A DNA stretch of 64,000 nucleotides from JBFGFX01 sp965232455 (GCA_965232455.1 OZ246981.1:1116001-1180000), one strand, 5' to 3'; counted from the first letter of the stretch, positions 49,999-58,663 are shown. Translations and numbers: made by a program. Notes: generated by a model from the letters alone, not told the origin.

Positions 49999-50060
49999 GG
50001 CACTAAAGATCAATCCGCGGTCGGCGGGATGCCGTTTTCGTGTATCGAGGGCGGATTGCC
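49999..50060 (-). repeat. Dispersed repeat, copy 2
   Basis: The reverse complement matches 6072-6136 over about 62 bases, with the block ACCGCGGATTGATCTTTA shared exactly. It lies about 150 bases upstream of infC, outside any gene. Confidence 0.65.
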
Positions 50061-50206
50061 TATATTACTGATTTGCTGCGAAATCAGCTATTTCCGGGCT
50101 TGTTTCCGATGAAAGTCGGCTATAGAATTCGCGTCCCGCGGTCTGTTTGGCGCCGAAGTCGGGCCCGAGCGCCGCGGTTATTGTTTTTCGCCAGGAGGAA
50201 TTGAGC

Positions 50207-50725
50207 ATCGCAGCTCCCAAACGTGCCAAGCGCAACGACGAGATTGACGCCCGCGAAGTGAGGGTCATTGACGCAAACGGCAACCAGGCCGGCGTGATGC
50301 CGCTCAGCGAGGCGCTCGATCTGGCAAGAGGCGAATCACTCGATCTCGTCGAGGTTTCGCCCAACGCGGATCCGCCGGTTTGCCGGATCATGGACTTCGG
50401 CAAGTTCGTGTTCGAGCAGAACAAGAAGGCCCAGTCCGCGAAACGGAAGCAGAAGCAGGTGCACGTTAAGGAGATAAAGTTTCGTCCAGGAACGGACGAA
50501 GGCGATTATCAGGTCAAGCTCCGTAAGCTCAGAGAATTCCTCGAGGTCGGAGACAAGGCGAAAGTGACATTGAGATTCAGGGGTCGGGAGATGGCGCATC
50601 AGGAACTGGGCGCCAAGCTCCTCGCCCGAGTCAGGGATGATCTCGAAGAACTCGGAACGGTGGAGCAGATGCCGCAGCTGGAGGGGCGGCAAATGATCAT
50701 GATCATCGGTCCGAAGAAAAAGTGA
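50207..50725 (+). CDS. infC: Translation initiation factor IF-3, probable ATC start
   Basis: IF-3 binds 30S subunits and checks start-codon choice. The 172-residue product covers the full family: RNDEIDAREVRVIDANGNQ, NADPPVCRIMDFGKF, the linker KRKQKQVHVKEIKFRPGTDEGD and the C-terminal FRGREMAHQELG to IMIIGPKKK. No ATG, GTG or TTG is well placed. The strong AGGAGG at 50193-50198 points to ATC at 50207, eight bases on; TTG 50201 would be only two bases away. Rare start codons in infC are a known autoregulatory device, usually ATT. The order infC-rpmI-rplT is conserved. Confidence 0.93.
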   Translation: MAAPKRAKRNDEIDAREVRVIDANGNQAGVMPLSEALDLARGESLDLVEVSPNADPPVCRIMDFGKFVFEQNKKAQSAKRKQKQVHVKEIKFRPGTDEGDYQVKLRKLREFLEVGDKAKVTLRFRGREMAHQELGAKLLARVRDDLEELGTVEQMPQLEGRQMIMIIGPKKK

Positions 50726-50744
50726 GTAACGGCGGCACGAGATA

Positions 50745-50759
50745 GGAACCGGCGGTTCC
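50745..50759 (+). promoter_or_regulatory. Hairpin in the infC-rpmI spacer
   Basis: GGAACC (50745-50750) pairs with GGTTCC (50754-50759) around GGC, 20 bases after infC and 92 before rpmI. In other bacteria L20 represses rpmI-rplT through structures in this spacer. A similar role here is only inferred from position. Confidence 0.25.
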
Positions 50760-50850
50760 GAGTCGACAGCAGCCAATACCCGCCTGCCGCGGCGCGCGCC
50801 CGACGTTGGCGCTCGTACCTGGTATGGCCAGACAAAATACGGAGACAGAC

Positions 50851-51048
50851 ATGTCCAAGATGAAGACGAACCGGGGCGCCGCCAAGCGTTTCCGGAAGAC
50901 GGGCGGCGGCGGCTTCAAACGCGGCCAGTCCCATTTGAATCATATCCTTACCAAGAAGACGCCGAAGCGCAAACGTCAGCTGCGGTCGACCGAGCAGGTT
51001 GCCGACGCGGACGTGAAGAGCGTGAAGCGCCTGCTTCCCTACAGCTGA
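50851..51048 (+). CDS. rpmI: 50S ribosomal protein L35
   Basis: The small basic protein of 65 residues starts at ATG 50851 with GGAG upstream. It has the family pattern KMKTNRGAAKRFRKTGGG, then HLNHILTKKTPKRKRQLR, ending DVKSVKRLLPY. It binds 23S rRNA in the large subunit. Further in-frame starts upstream lie in the regulatory spacer. It is followed 14 bases later by rplT, as in other bacteria. Confidence 0.96.
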   Translation: MSKMKTNRGAAKRFRKTGGGGFKRGQSHLNHILTKKTPKRKRQLRSTEQVADADVKSVKRLLPYS

Positions 51049-51062
51049 GTGAGGATTGAGAA

Positions 51063-51425
51063 ATGGCTAGAGTCAAACGTGGCGTAACCGCCAAAGCACG
51101 TCACAAGAAAGTCCTCGGCAAAGCCAAAGGCTATTACGGCGCGCGCAGCAAGCTGTTCAAGACCGCCAAACAGGCGGTTATCAAAGCGGGTCAATACGCC
51201 TACCGCGATCGACGGCAGCGCAAGCGCCAGTTTCGCGCCCTGTGGATTACACGCATCAATGCAGCCGCACGATTGCACGGAATGTCCTACAGTCGCCTGA
51301 TCAACGGCATGCACAAAGCCGAGATCGAGGTAGACCGCAAGGTTCTCGCGGACATCGCGGTGCATGACGCAGACGCCTTCGGCGCGATCGTGGGCCAAGC
51401 GAAAGCCGCCCTCGGCGACGGCTGA
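51063..51425 (+). CDS. rplT: 50S ribosomal protein L20
   Basis: The protein is 120 residues and highly basic. It starts MARVKRGVTAKARHKKVLGK and has YYGARSKLFKTAKQAVIKAGQYAY and the core LWITRINAAARLHGMSYSRLI. L20 is needed for early 50S assembly and, in other bacteria, represses its own operon. The start ATG 51063 follows GTGAGGATTGAGAA. It lies between rpmI and pheS, conserved order. Confidence 0.97.
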   Translation: MARVKRGVTAKARHKKVLGKAKGYYGARSKLFKTAKQAVIKAGQYAYRDRRQRKRQFRALWITRINAAARLHGMSYSRLINGMHKAEIEVDRKVLADIAVHDADAFGAIVGQAKAALGDG

Positions 51426-51487
51426 TCTGATCCGGCGCGCCCCGCTGCGTCCCGTGGCCGCCCCGGTCGTGCGCGTCAGTCGGTTCC

Positions 51488-52471
51488 ATGCAGGCCCTTT
51501 CTGAGCTTATTCAAGAGGCGGAGGCGAATATCGCCGCCGCCGACGATCTTGCCGCGCTGGACGCGGTCAGAGTCGCTTACCTGGGCAAAAAAGGCGAACT
51601 GACCGCGCGCATGAAGGAGCTTGGCAGGCTGCCGGCCAAGGAACGGCCCGCGGCGGGCCAGGAAATCAACCGAGCAAAACAGGCGCTCCACGGTTGCCTG
51701 GAGACGCGTCGAAATGCGCTCCAGGACGCCGCGCTGTCCCGTAAACTGGCCGAGGACGCCGTTGACGTGACCTTGCCGGGTCGAGGTCTTGCCCGCGGCA
51801 GCCGGCATCCGGTATCGCGGGCAATGTCCCGCATCGAAAGGATTTTCCGGGACGCGGGTTTCGGTGTTCGGACCGGGCCCGAGATCGAGGACGACTATCA
51901 CAACTTCACGGCCCTGAACATCCCGGAGAACCATCCGGCGCGTGCGATGCACGACACCTTCTATTTTCCGGGCGGGCACCTGTTGCGCACGCACACGTCG
52001 CCCGTGCAGATTCGATCGATGGTGGACGAGGGCGTACCGATTCGCGTCATCGCGCCGGGGCGTGTGTATCGCTGCGACTCCGATCAGACGCACACGCCGA
52101 TGTTTCACCAGGTCGAGGGCCTGGTCATCGATCGCGGCGTTAGTTTCGCCAACCTCAAAGCCGTCGTTCGTCAGTTCGTGACAAGCTTTTTCGAGCGGGA
52201 TGCCGGACTGCGTTTTCGCGCATCGTATTTTCCGTTCACGGAACCTTCCGCGGAGGTTGACGTGCTCTGGTCGGAGGGTAAATGGCTCGAGATCATGGGC
52301 TGCGGCATGGTGCATCCGAACGTGCTCGAGAACGCCGGCATCGACTCGGGAGAGTTCACCGGTTATGCCTTCGGCATGGGGGTAGAGCGGCTGGCGATGC
52401 TGCGTTATGGCGTCCGCGACCTGAGGACGTTTTTCGACAACGATCTGCGTTTTCTCCGCCAGTTTACGTAG
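51488..52471 (+). CDS. pheS: Phenylalanyl-tRNA synthetase alpha subunit
   Basis: The 327-residue catalytic subunit of the (alpha-beta)2 enzyme charges tRNA-Phe. An N-terminal coiled coil (about 1-90) binds tRNA. The class II motifs are HPVSRAMSRIERIFRDAGF (motif 1 region), RAMHDTFYF and GRVYRCDSDQTHTPMFHQVEG (motif 2), and GMGVERLAMLRYG (motif 3). The phenylalanine-specificity pocket lies in the segment after FFPFTEPSAEVDV. The start ATG 51488 is in the long transcript from infC, with pheT 10 bases downstream. Confidence 0.97.
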   Translation: MQALSELIQEAEANIAAADDLAALDAVRVAYLGKKGELTARMKELGRLPAKERPAAGQEINRAKQALHGCLETRRNALQDAALSRKLAEDAVDVTLPGRGLARGSRHPVSRAMSRIERIFRDAGFGVRTGPEIEDDYHNFTALNIPENHPARAMHDTFYFPGGHLLRTHTSPVQIRSMVDEGVPIRVIAPGRVYRCDSDQTHTPMFHQVEGLVIDRGVSFANLKAVVRQFVTSFFERDAGLRFRASYFPFTEPSAEVDVLWSEGKWLEIMGCGMVHPNVLENAGIDSGEFTGYAFGMGVERLAMLRYGVRDLRTFFDNDLRFLRQFT

Positions 52472-52481
52472 GGACCGCCAC

Positions 52482-54860
52482 ATGAAATTTGCCGTATCGT
52501 GGCTCGAAGAATGGGTTGATCCGGGTCTGTCGCCGGAGGAACTCGCGCGTCGCATCACGATGGCCGGTCTCGAGGTCGAAAGCGTCGAAACCGACGGAGA
52601 AGGCCTGGACGGGGTGGTCGTTGCCGAAGTGGTCGAAGTCGATAAGCATCCGGATGCCGATCGACTGAGCGTCTGCAAGGTATCCAACGGCGAAGGTGAT
52701 TTGCTGGACGTGGTTTGCGGCGCGCCGAACGTCGTCGCGGGTATGAAAACCCCACTGGCCGTGCCTGGCACAAAACTTCCGAACGGCGTGAAGCTGCGGC
52801 GCTCGAAAATCCGCGGTGTCGTGTCCAACGGCATGCTCTGTTCGGCGATCGAATTAGGACTGGGTACGGAGTCGGACGGCATCATGGCGTTGCCGGCCGA
52901 CGCTCCCGCCGGTACGCCGCTGGCGGATTATCTCGGACTGCCGGATACGGTCATCCATGCAGACATCACACCGAATCGAGGCGACTGCTTCTGCCTGCTC
53001 GGCATCGCCCGTGACGTGTCCGCGTTGACCGCGCGCCCGTTCCGGATGCCTGATATGCACCCCGTCGAAGCCTCGATTGACGCCGTCCATCCGGTCGAGC
53101 GACCCGTACCCGATGCTTGTCCGAGGTTTGCCCATCAAATCGTCAAGAACATCGACGCAAAAGCTCGCTCGCCGCTTTGGATGACCGAGCGGCTGCGCAA
53201 GAGCGGCTTGCGGGCGATTCATCCGGTCGTCGACGTCACCAACTACGTGATGCTGGAATTGGGGCAGCCGTTGCACGCCTATGATCTTGCGCGACTGGAC
53301 GGTCCCATTCGGCCGCGTTACGCGAAAGCCGGTGAAAAAGTGACGTTGCTCGATGAGCGGGAAATAGAACTTACCGAGGACACGGTCATCATCACCGATG
53401 ACTCCGGCCCAATCGGCATGGCGGGGATCATGGGTGGTCTCAGCACGATGGTCACTGATGAGACGAGCGACGTCTTTTTCGAGGCCGCCTTTTGGCCGCA
53501 GGACGTCATGGCGGGTCGGGCCCGATCCTACGGCATGCATACCGACGCATCGACGCGTTTCGAGCGCGGCGTCGATCCTCACGGGCAGGCAAGAGCGGTA
53601 GCGCGGGCGGTCGAATTGCTGGTGGCGATCGCTGGAGGCGAGGCCGGCCCCCTGGTCGACGACTGCGACGAGACGCTGCTGCCAGAACGATTGCCGATTA
53701 CGCTGACGTCGGCGCGTCTCGAGCAGGTGCTCGGCGCGGAGATTCCGCGACAAGAAGTGACGGAAATTCTTACAGCTTTGGGCCTCGGAGTGGAAGAACG
53801 AAGCGCGGACTGGACCGTCCTTCCACCCGGCTATCGATTTGACATAGCAATTGAAGATGATCTGGTCGAAGAGGTAGCGAGAGTGTACGGCTACGATCGC
53901 ATCCCCGAGATAACGGCTACCGCGGATTTGCCGCTGACGCCGCTCACCGAGAAATCAGTCGAACTCGATCGGGTCGCCAATGCACTCGTCGCGCGCGACT
54001 ACCATGAGGTGATTACCTACAGTTTTGTGGACGAAGAAGCCGATCAGCGAATCAGCGGAACGCAATCCGAACTTGCGCTGAGCAATCCGATATCGTCCGA
54101 AATGTCGGTTATGCGTTCGTCGCTTTGGGTAGGCATGCTCGACGTTGCGACAAGCAACGTTGCCAGACAGCAAGATCGCGTACGTATTTTTGAGATCGGC
54201 AAGACGTACCACGGCACGCAGACGTCGCCGGTCGAGGTTGTCCGCGTCGGCGGTATCGTGCTCGGTTCGACGTTTGGCGAACAGTGGGCAATAAAGCCTC
54301 AAACGGTTGATTTTTATGACTTAAAAGCCGACGTTGAGATGCTCCTCAACATGGCTGGCCACGGCGACGAGTTTGTATTTGCCGCCGCCGAATTGCCCGC
54401 GCTACAACCCGGGCAGACGGCGCAAATCAGTCGTGGTGACAATGTGGTCGGGGTCATCGGAAAGCTGCATCCGTCGGTTGCTAAATCGTTCGATCTCAAG
54501 GGCAACGTTTTTGTTTTTGAGTTGGACGCCGAAAAAACGTTTGCCGCGAACGTGCCGACAGCGAAACCGATTTCAAAGTATCCGGCAATCCGCCGTGACA
54601 TTGCCGTTGTAGTCGATGACGACGTCGTCGGCACGGACTTGATTCGTGCTGCGCAATCGGCGGCGCCACAATTGATTCGCAGGGTGACGATTTTTGACGT
54701 TTATCGGGGCCCAGGAATAGAAGCAGGGCGAAAAAGCATCGCTTTAGGCTTGATTTTACAGGAAACTTCACGCACCCTTACCGACGTCGATGCGGACACC
54801 GCAATTGACGCCGCAGTACAAAAAATAACGCAAGAATTCGACGCAGACCTCAGAGAATAG
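52482..54860 (+). CDS. pheT: Phenylalanyl-tRNA synthetase beta subunit
   Basis: The 792-residue protein forms the heterotetramer with PheS. Residues about 40-150 are an OB-fold tRNA-binding domain (VVEVDKHPDADRLSVCKVS). The B3/B4 region performs editing of tyrosine, and B5 is a DNA-binding-like domain. A C-terminal ferredoxin-fold anticodon-binding domain (SKYPAIRRDIAVVVDDDV, GLILQETSRTLTDVDADT) contacts tRNA-Phe. Length is typical for gammaproteobacteria. It ends 5 bases before ihfA. Codon use becomes slightly AT-richer towards the 3' end. Confidence 0.97.
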   Translation: MKFAVSWLEEWVDPGLSPEELARRITMAGLEVESVETDGEGLDGVVVAEVVEVDKHPDADRLSVCKVSNGEGDLLDVVCGAPNVVAGMKTPLAVPGTKLPNGVKLRRSKIRGVVSNGMLCSAIELGLGTESDGIMALPADAPAGTPLADYLGLPDTVIHADITPNRGDCFCLLGIARDVSALTARPFRMPDMHPVEASIDAVHPVERPVPDACPRFAHQIVKNIDAKARSPLWMTERLRKSGLRAIHPVVDVTNYVMLELGQPLHAYDLARLDGPIRPRYAKAGEKVTLLDEREIELTEDTVIITDDSGPIGMAGIMGGLSTMVTDETSDVFFEAAFWPQDVMAGRARSYGMHTDASTRFERGVDPHGQARAVARAVELLVAIAGGEAGPLVDDCDETLLPERLPITLTSARLEQVLGAEIPRQEVTEILTALGLGVEERSADWTVLPPGYRFDIAIEDDLVEEVARVYGYDRIPEITATADLPLTPLTEKSVELDRVANALVARDYHEVITYSFVDEEADQRISGTQSELALSNPISSEMSVMRSSLWVGMLDVATSNVARQQDRVRIFEIGKTYHGTQTSPVEVVRVGGIVLGSTFGEQWAIKPQTVDFYDLKADVEMLLNMAGHGDEFVFAAAELPALQPGQTAQISRGDNVVGVIGKLHPSVAKSFDLKGNVFVFELDAEKTFAANVPTAKPISKYPAIRRDIAVVVDDDVVGTDLIRAAQSAAPQLIRRVTIFDVYRGPGIEAGRKSIALGLILQETSRTLTDVDADTAIDAAVQKITQEFDADLRE

Positions 54861-54865
54861 TACAT

Positions 54866-55165
54866 ATGGCGCTCACCAAGGCAGATATGGCGGAATCCCT
54901 GTTCAATGAGCTCGGATTGAATAAACGCGAAGCACGTGAGCTTGTTGATTTATACTTTGAAGAAATGCGAGCATCGCTTGCGGTCGGTGAACAGATCAAA
55001 CTTTCCGGATTCGGGAACTTTGATCTTCGGGATAAAAACGAACGCCCAGGTCGAAACCCCAAAACGGGTGAAGAGATTCCAATTACGGCTCGACGGGTCG
55101 TGACGTTCAGGCCTGGACAAAAACTAAAAGCCCGAGTAGAGGCATATGCTGGAACCGGGGAATAA
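54866..55165 (+). CDS. ihfA: Integration host factor subunit alpha
   Basis: The 99-residue partner of IhfB (4129-4431). The N-terminus MALTKADMAESLFNELGLNKREARELVD is typical of IHF-alpha. The DNA-binding arm contains FGNFDLRDKNERPGRNPKTGE with the intercalating proline. It follows pheT, as in gammaproteobacteria. The downstream merR-like gene starts inside it and overlaps by 20 bases. Having both subunit genes in one 64-kb window reflects the linkage of the two conserved blocks in this genome. Confidence 0.96.
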   Translation: MALTKADMAESLFNELGLNKREARELVDLYFEEMRASLAVGEQIKLSGFGNFDLRDKNERPGRNPKTGEEIPITARRVVTFRPGQKLKARVEAYAGTGE

Positions 55166-55502
55166 CGACGAACTACCTCCAATACCAGGCAAACGCTATT
55201 TCACGATCGGCGAGGTCAGTGATCTCTGTCTGGTGAAGCCGCACGTACTGCGTTATTGGGAGCAGGAGTTTCCACAACTGAAGCCGGTGAAGCGTCGCGG
55301 TAATCGACGGTATTACCAGCGTCAGGACGTGTTGATCATCCGGCAGATTCGCAGCCTTCTGTATGACGACGGTTTTACGATCGGCGGCGCGCGCCAGCGA
55401 CTCACCGGCGAGGAGGCGAAAACCGACGTCAGCCAAAGCCAGCAGATTGTCAAGCAGCTGCGCCTGGAACTCGAGCAGGTCCTCAAGATCCTGCGACGCT
55501 GA
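55146..55502 (+). CDS. MerR-family transcriptional regulator
   Basis: The 118-residue protein has an N-terminal MerR winged helix: KRYFTIGEVSDLCLVKPHVLRYWEQEFPQL, then VKRRGNRRYYQRQDVLIIRQI. The C-terminal part is a short coiled-coil dimerisation helix (QIVKQLRLELEQVLKIL) with no ligand-binding domain. It is the conserved small MerR protein found after ihfA in gammaproteobacteria; its target is uncertain. ATG 55146 overlaps ihfA by 20 bases, so the genes are translationally coupled. A strong terminator follows. Confidence 0.88.
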   Translation: MLEPGNNDELPPIPGKRYFTIGEVSDLCLVKPHVLRYWEQEFPQLKPVKRRGNRRYYQRQDVLIIRQIRSLLYDDGFTIGGARQRLTGEEAKTDVSQSQQIVKQLRLELEQVLKILRR

Positions 55503-55520
55503 CGCGCACTTCCCACGAGC

Positions 55521-55548
55521 GAGGGCAGCAAGTACACTTGCTGCCCTC
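55521..55548. terminator. Strong terminator after the merR-like gene
   Basis: GAGGGCAGCAAG (55521-55532) pairs perfectly with CTTGCTGCCCTC (55537-55548) around TACA, and CTTTCG follows. A 12-bp stem with tetraloop, 18 bases after the stop. It closes the infC-to-merR transcript. Confidence 0.85.
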
Positions 55549-55568
55549 CTTTCGTCAGGACTATCGGT

Positions 55569-55645
<77 letters not shown>

Positions 55646-55765
55646 TTTTGATCGATGAAGTATCTATTACCTCTTGACGCGGTGCGGCCTGCACGTGCGT
55701 GCATGCCGCTAACGTAATTCCCGTTAGCTCAAACAGCGTGCCAACTCGTACACCGCGCGCCAGCG

Positions 55766-56323
55766 CTACCTTTGCCGTTTGATGATATCGATCATCCACG
55801 CATAACCGGAGTCCGCGAGAAGGGCGCCTCGCGTTTGTCGGAAGTCCGCGGTGTTCTTGACGCCGTAGCCGTCCATGATCCGGTTGTACATGTTGAACAT
55901 CGCGCAGATCATCACCGTGAAGTGAAATGCGTCTTCGCTCCATCCGGCCTCGAATATCGCATCGGCATCCGCCTGCACCATCCGCGACGGCGTTTCGGTC
56001 AGTTTTTTCACATAGCGCAATACAGGCTTCATCTTGTCGTCGACAGGACTGCTGTCCAGATCTGCGAGTAAGCCTTCGAGCAGACTCTCGTCGACACCGA
56101 AGGTCTCCGCGGTCGCTTTGTGCGTGTTGTAGCAAAACGTGCAGCCATTCGTACCGGATGCATAGGCGGCAATCAGCTCGCGTTGCTCGGACGTGAATTC
56201 GCACTCGCCGGTGCGCATCACGACTTCGGTCATCTCCATGAGCGGGATCGCCTGATCCGGGTACCGCCGCATGACGGCGCCAACGCTCTCTTCTGCTTCG
56301 GGTACCGATGTTACGAATGCCAT
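55766..56323 (-). CDS. AhpD-like carboxymuconolactone decarboxylase-family protein
   Basis: The 185-residue protein begins at ATG 56323 with AAGGAG upstream. The all-helical fold carries the AhpD redox signature C-x2-C-x3-H in GCTFCYNTHKATAE, with acidic residues ahead (FTSEQRELIAAYASG). This suggests a peroxidatic or disulfide-reducing role rather than decarboxylation. The C-terminus ends in IDIIKRQR. It is the first of two such genes in this cluster. Its partner reductase is not identified. Confidence 0.85.
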   Translation of the reverse strand: MAFVTSVPEAEESVGAVMRRYPDQAIPLMEMTEVVMRTGECEFTSEQRELIAAYASGTNGCTFCYNTHKATAETFGVDESLLEGLLADLDSSPVDDKMKPVLRYVKKLTETPSRMVQADADAIFEAGWSEDAFHFTVMICAMFNMYNRIMDGYGVKNTADFRQTRGALLADSGYAWMIDIIKRQR

Positions 56324-56416
56324 GCTCGTCTCCTTGAGTTGCGGGCGGCAGGCCGATAACGGCGGATCGACGGTTGCCAATAATGCCATGCGGCCATGGC
56401 CCAGCCCAGCCGCGGC

Positions 56417-57583
56417 CTACATTCGAGTGCCGTGCGTCGGGCAGGGCGAGTAGCCGGGTATCCGTCCAACGCGTTCGACCTCGGAGCGCAAATACTCCTG
56501 AGCCGCGAATTCGCCGTAGGTTGTAAGCTGTTGCAGCCAGCCGATGGCAATCGTCTCGTCGTAAGCAATCAATCCCTCGGCATCCCTCATCAACGGGTCC
56601 CTCAGGGCCGTCATGATCGGTTCTTCACGAGCGAGAGCAGCGTCGGCTTTCTCCGGTTGCCCGGTGGCGGCGTACACGGCACGCTGAAGACCGATGCCAA
56701 TACCCCTGCCGATCAGCGTTCGCGCGTCCGATTCCTTGCGTCGGGCGTAGGCAAGGCAGGCTCTTTGCCAGTCCTGATCGTCGGTTGCTCTGAGCCGGCA
56801 CTGATTCACCAGACCGAGCTCAGGCGCGGGAAATGCGGCAACGTAGCCAATGGCCTCGACGAGGCGCGCGGGCACGGCTTGATTGGTGTCGATGGCGAGG
56901 CCGCGAAACAGCAGGGCCACCTCGGCTGACCAGTGATCGTTGAATTGTGCGGCAGACGACGCGTTGTAGAGCGCCTCCAGGCCACCAGCCTCATCGCCGC
57001 GTTTGATCCGGTAGTGGGCGACTTTTGCCCAGGACTCGCCGTTCGAGCCCAGCACGCGAATCACCCGGGCTTCCGCTTCGCCGCTCTGACAAAGCGGGTG
57101 AGTCTGTCGGACGTCACAGGCGTCGAGCAGGCGCCAGTGGAGCACGGGATCTTCGGGCATTGAGGTCAGAAGCTCCTCAAAATCGTCGATCGCGTCCGGA
57201 CGGTCGGTGTTGACTTTGAGAATGCCTGCGGTCAGGCGATGTTCGAAGTCGCCGCTTGCAGCGAGGGCTTCCGTAAGTTCGTAGAGGCGCGATTGGGCCC
57301 GCTCGATCTGTTCCTCGTCAGAGCCAGACCGTTCTCGCGCAAAATCCGCGACCGAACACCTGAAAGTCCGGCCGGCCCACCGGTCCGTGTCAACCGGCTC
57401 GAGTGACCGCGGTTGTGCGCCGGATTCTTCGGGCCTATCGGCGGTATCCGATACACGGCCGTCCTCCAACTCAGGGCGGACGTCATCGGCCGTTCCGCCG
57501 CCGCTGATCCAATACAGCCAGACCGCGCCGAGTGCAAGCACACCCATGCACAGGATCGTTGTGCTCCTCGATGGTGATTGCAT
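56417..57583 (-). CDS. Membrane-anchored hypothetical protein
   Basis: The 388-residue protein starts at ATG 57583 with AAGGATGA upstream. An N-terminal membrane segment (about 9-27, ILCMGVLALGAVWLYWI) is followed by a polar, acidic linker and a helical, repeat-poor domain with several cysteines (FRCSVADFA, LLDACDVRQTHPLCQSG, NQCRLRATDDQDWQRAC). Paired spacing of the cysteines suggests periplasmic disulfides. I do not recognise the family. It lies between the two AhpD-like genes on the same strand, with 93 bases to the gene after it. Confidence 0.65.
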   Translation of the reverse strand: MQSPSRSTTILCMGVLALGAVWLYWISGGGTADDVRPELEDGRVSDTADRPEESGAQPRSLEPVDTDRWAGRTFRCSVADFARERSGSDEEQIERAQSRLYELTEALAASGDFEHRLTAGILKVNTDRPDAIDDFEELLTSMPEDPVLHWRLLDACDVRQTHPLCQSGEAEARVIRVLGSNGESWAKVAHYRIKRGDEAGGLEALYNASSAAQFNDHWSAEVALLFRGLAIDTNQAVPARLVEAIGYVAAFPAPELGLVNQCRLRATDDQDWQRACLAYARRKESDARTLIGRGIGIGLQRAVYAATGQPEKADAALAREEPIMTALRDPLMRDAEGLIAYDETIAIGWLQQLTTYGEFAAQEYLRSEVERVGRIPGYSPCPTHGTRM

Positions 57584-57609
57584 AGCTCATCCTTGCGAAA
57601 CCACCCCGC

Positions 57610-58203
57610 CTATTTGTGTTTGCCGACCTCCCAATCGGTGTTGCCGAGGAACTTGTTGCCGGCTTCGACCGGCAGGTCCTCCAGCGCCGATCCCATCGAG
57701 TCGTTCCAGCGATTCAGGTAGCCGAACAGCGCGATAACGGCCGTAATCTCGACGATATCGTCGTCTTCCCAGTATTCATGCAGTTTGGCGCTGATTTCGT
57801 CCGTGACCTCGTTCGGCACCCTCGCGGCGGCGTAGGCGTAATCCAGCGCGGCTTTTTCGGCATCGGAAAAGTGCGGGCTTGCGGCATAATTCCAAACGTC
57901 GTTCAGGCGCTCCTCGGTGGACCCGAAGCGCTCCGAGCCCAGGATGGTGTGCGCCTGGCAGTAACGGCATCCCGACACGTAACTCGTTACGTAACCGATC
58001 AGCCGTTTGAACTCCGGCGTAACCGCGCCCTCGCACTTCATCACGGCAATGTTCAATTCAGTAAAAGCTCTGGCAACCTCCGGGCGCCGCGCCATCGTAC
58101 GGACGCTATTCGGGATTACGCCGAGAGGCCCCTTGAAAAACTGCACGAAGTCGAGCAGTTCGGGTTCCATCTCGTTTTCTTCGAGCGGCCGTACCAGTGC
58201 CAT
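57610..58203 (-). CDS. Carboxymuconolactone decarboxylase-family protein (peroxidase-related)
   Basis: The 197-residue protein starts at ATG 58203 with GGAG upstream. It carries the fold signature SYVSGCRYCQAHTILGSERFG, with C-x2-C and a following His. N-terminal ELLDFVQFFKGPLGVIPNSVRTMARRPE and later DAEKAALDYAYAAARVPNEV match the uncharacterised peroxidase-related subgroup. It may act in peroxide defence or as an oxidoreductase in catabolism. It is 26 bases upstream of the hypothetical gene at 57583 in transcription order and 21 bases after the ABM gene, so these appear to be one operon. Confidence 0.85.
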   Translation of the reverse strand: MALVRPLEENEMEPELLDFVQFFKGPLGVIPNSVRTMARRPEVARAFTELNIAVMKCEGAVTPEFKRLIGYVTSYVSGCRYCQAHTILGSERFGSTEERLNDVWNYAASPHFSDAEKAALDYAYAAARVPNEVTDEISAKLHEYWEDDDIVEITAVIALFGYLNRWNDSMGSALEDLPVEAGNKFLGNTDWEVGKHK

Positions 58204-58224
58204 TTCAGTCTCCAGTCAGGTTTC

Positions 58225-58560
58225 TCAGTCGCGTGCGCCTCGTTCGTTCGGTGTTATGTGCTCGATACCGCCGTCGCCGTAGGACCGAATCACTTCCGCG
58301 ACGACGATATGGTAGGTCTTATACCAGCGCTGATACTGCTTTTTTGCCTCGAGGTGTTTCGGGTGGCGAGAAAAGCGATTCAACGCGTCGAGGTTGTCCC
58401 AGTAATAGGTGGCATTGATCGTCTTCTTGTCCTGGGAATGCCACGATTGGGCGCCCAGATACCCGTCGGTCTCCACGGCCGCGGCGTCGATCAGGTCGTT
58501 CAATCGATGAAATTCGTCGTCGTAGTCACCGGGTTGGAAGATGAATGACGCGCTGTACAT
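58225..58560 (-). CDS. ABM-type (antibiotic biosynthesis monooxygenase) protein
   Basis: The 111-residue protein starts at ATG 58560 with GGGGA upstream. It has the dimeric ferredoxin-like pattern of the ABM superfamily: YSASFIFQPGDYDDEFHRLND, GYLGAQSWHSQDKKTINATYYWDN and RFSRHPKHLEAKKQYQRWY. The histidine and tyrosine set is typical of EthD/ABM proteins that act on quinones or heme. It is the first gene of the leftward operon with the peroxidase-related protein. A similar ABM gene lies at 45754 and is not a close copy. Confidence 0.78.
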   Translation of the reverse strand: MYSASFIFQPGDYDDEFHRLNDLIDAAAVETDGYLGAQSWHSQDKKTINATYYWDNLDALNRFSRHPKHLEAKKQYQRWYKTYHIVVAEVIRSYGDGGIEHITPNERGARD

Positions 58561-58663
58561 CGGTAGTTCCCCAAGTCAGATTATCGGCCGGGATTACAGC
58601 TCCGCGGCAGCCGAATGCCCCCGGACGAGAGGCCGCGGGTGAAAGTCCCCGACTGGGTTGTCG

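Larger units (their letters stand above)
49799..50206. other. 408-base region between tRNA-Val and infC
   Basis: No protein gene is seen. It contains four tandem hairpins (49848-49915), a degenerate copy of the tRNA-Val 3' end (49922-49948), the second copy of the dispersed repeat (49999-50060) and the infC ribosome-binding site AGGAGG (50193-50198). In many gammaproteobacteria thrS occupies this place, and it is absent here. Confidence 0.6.
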
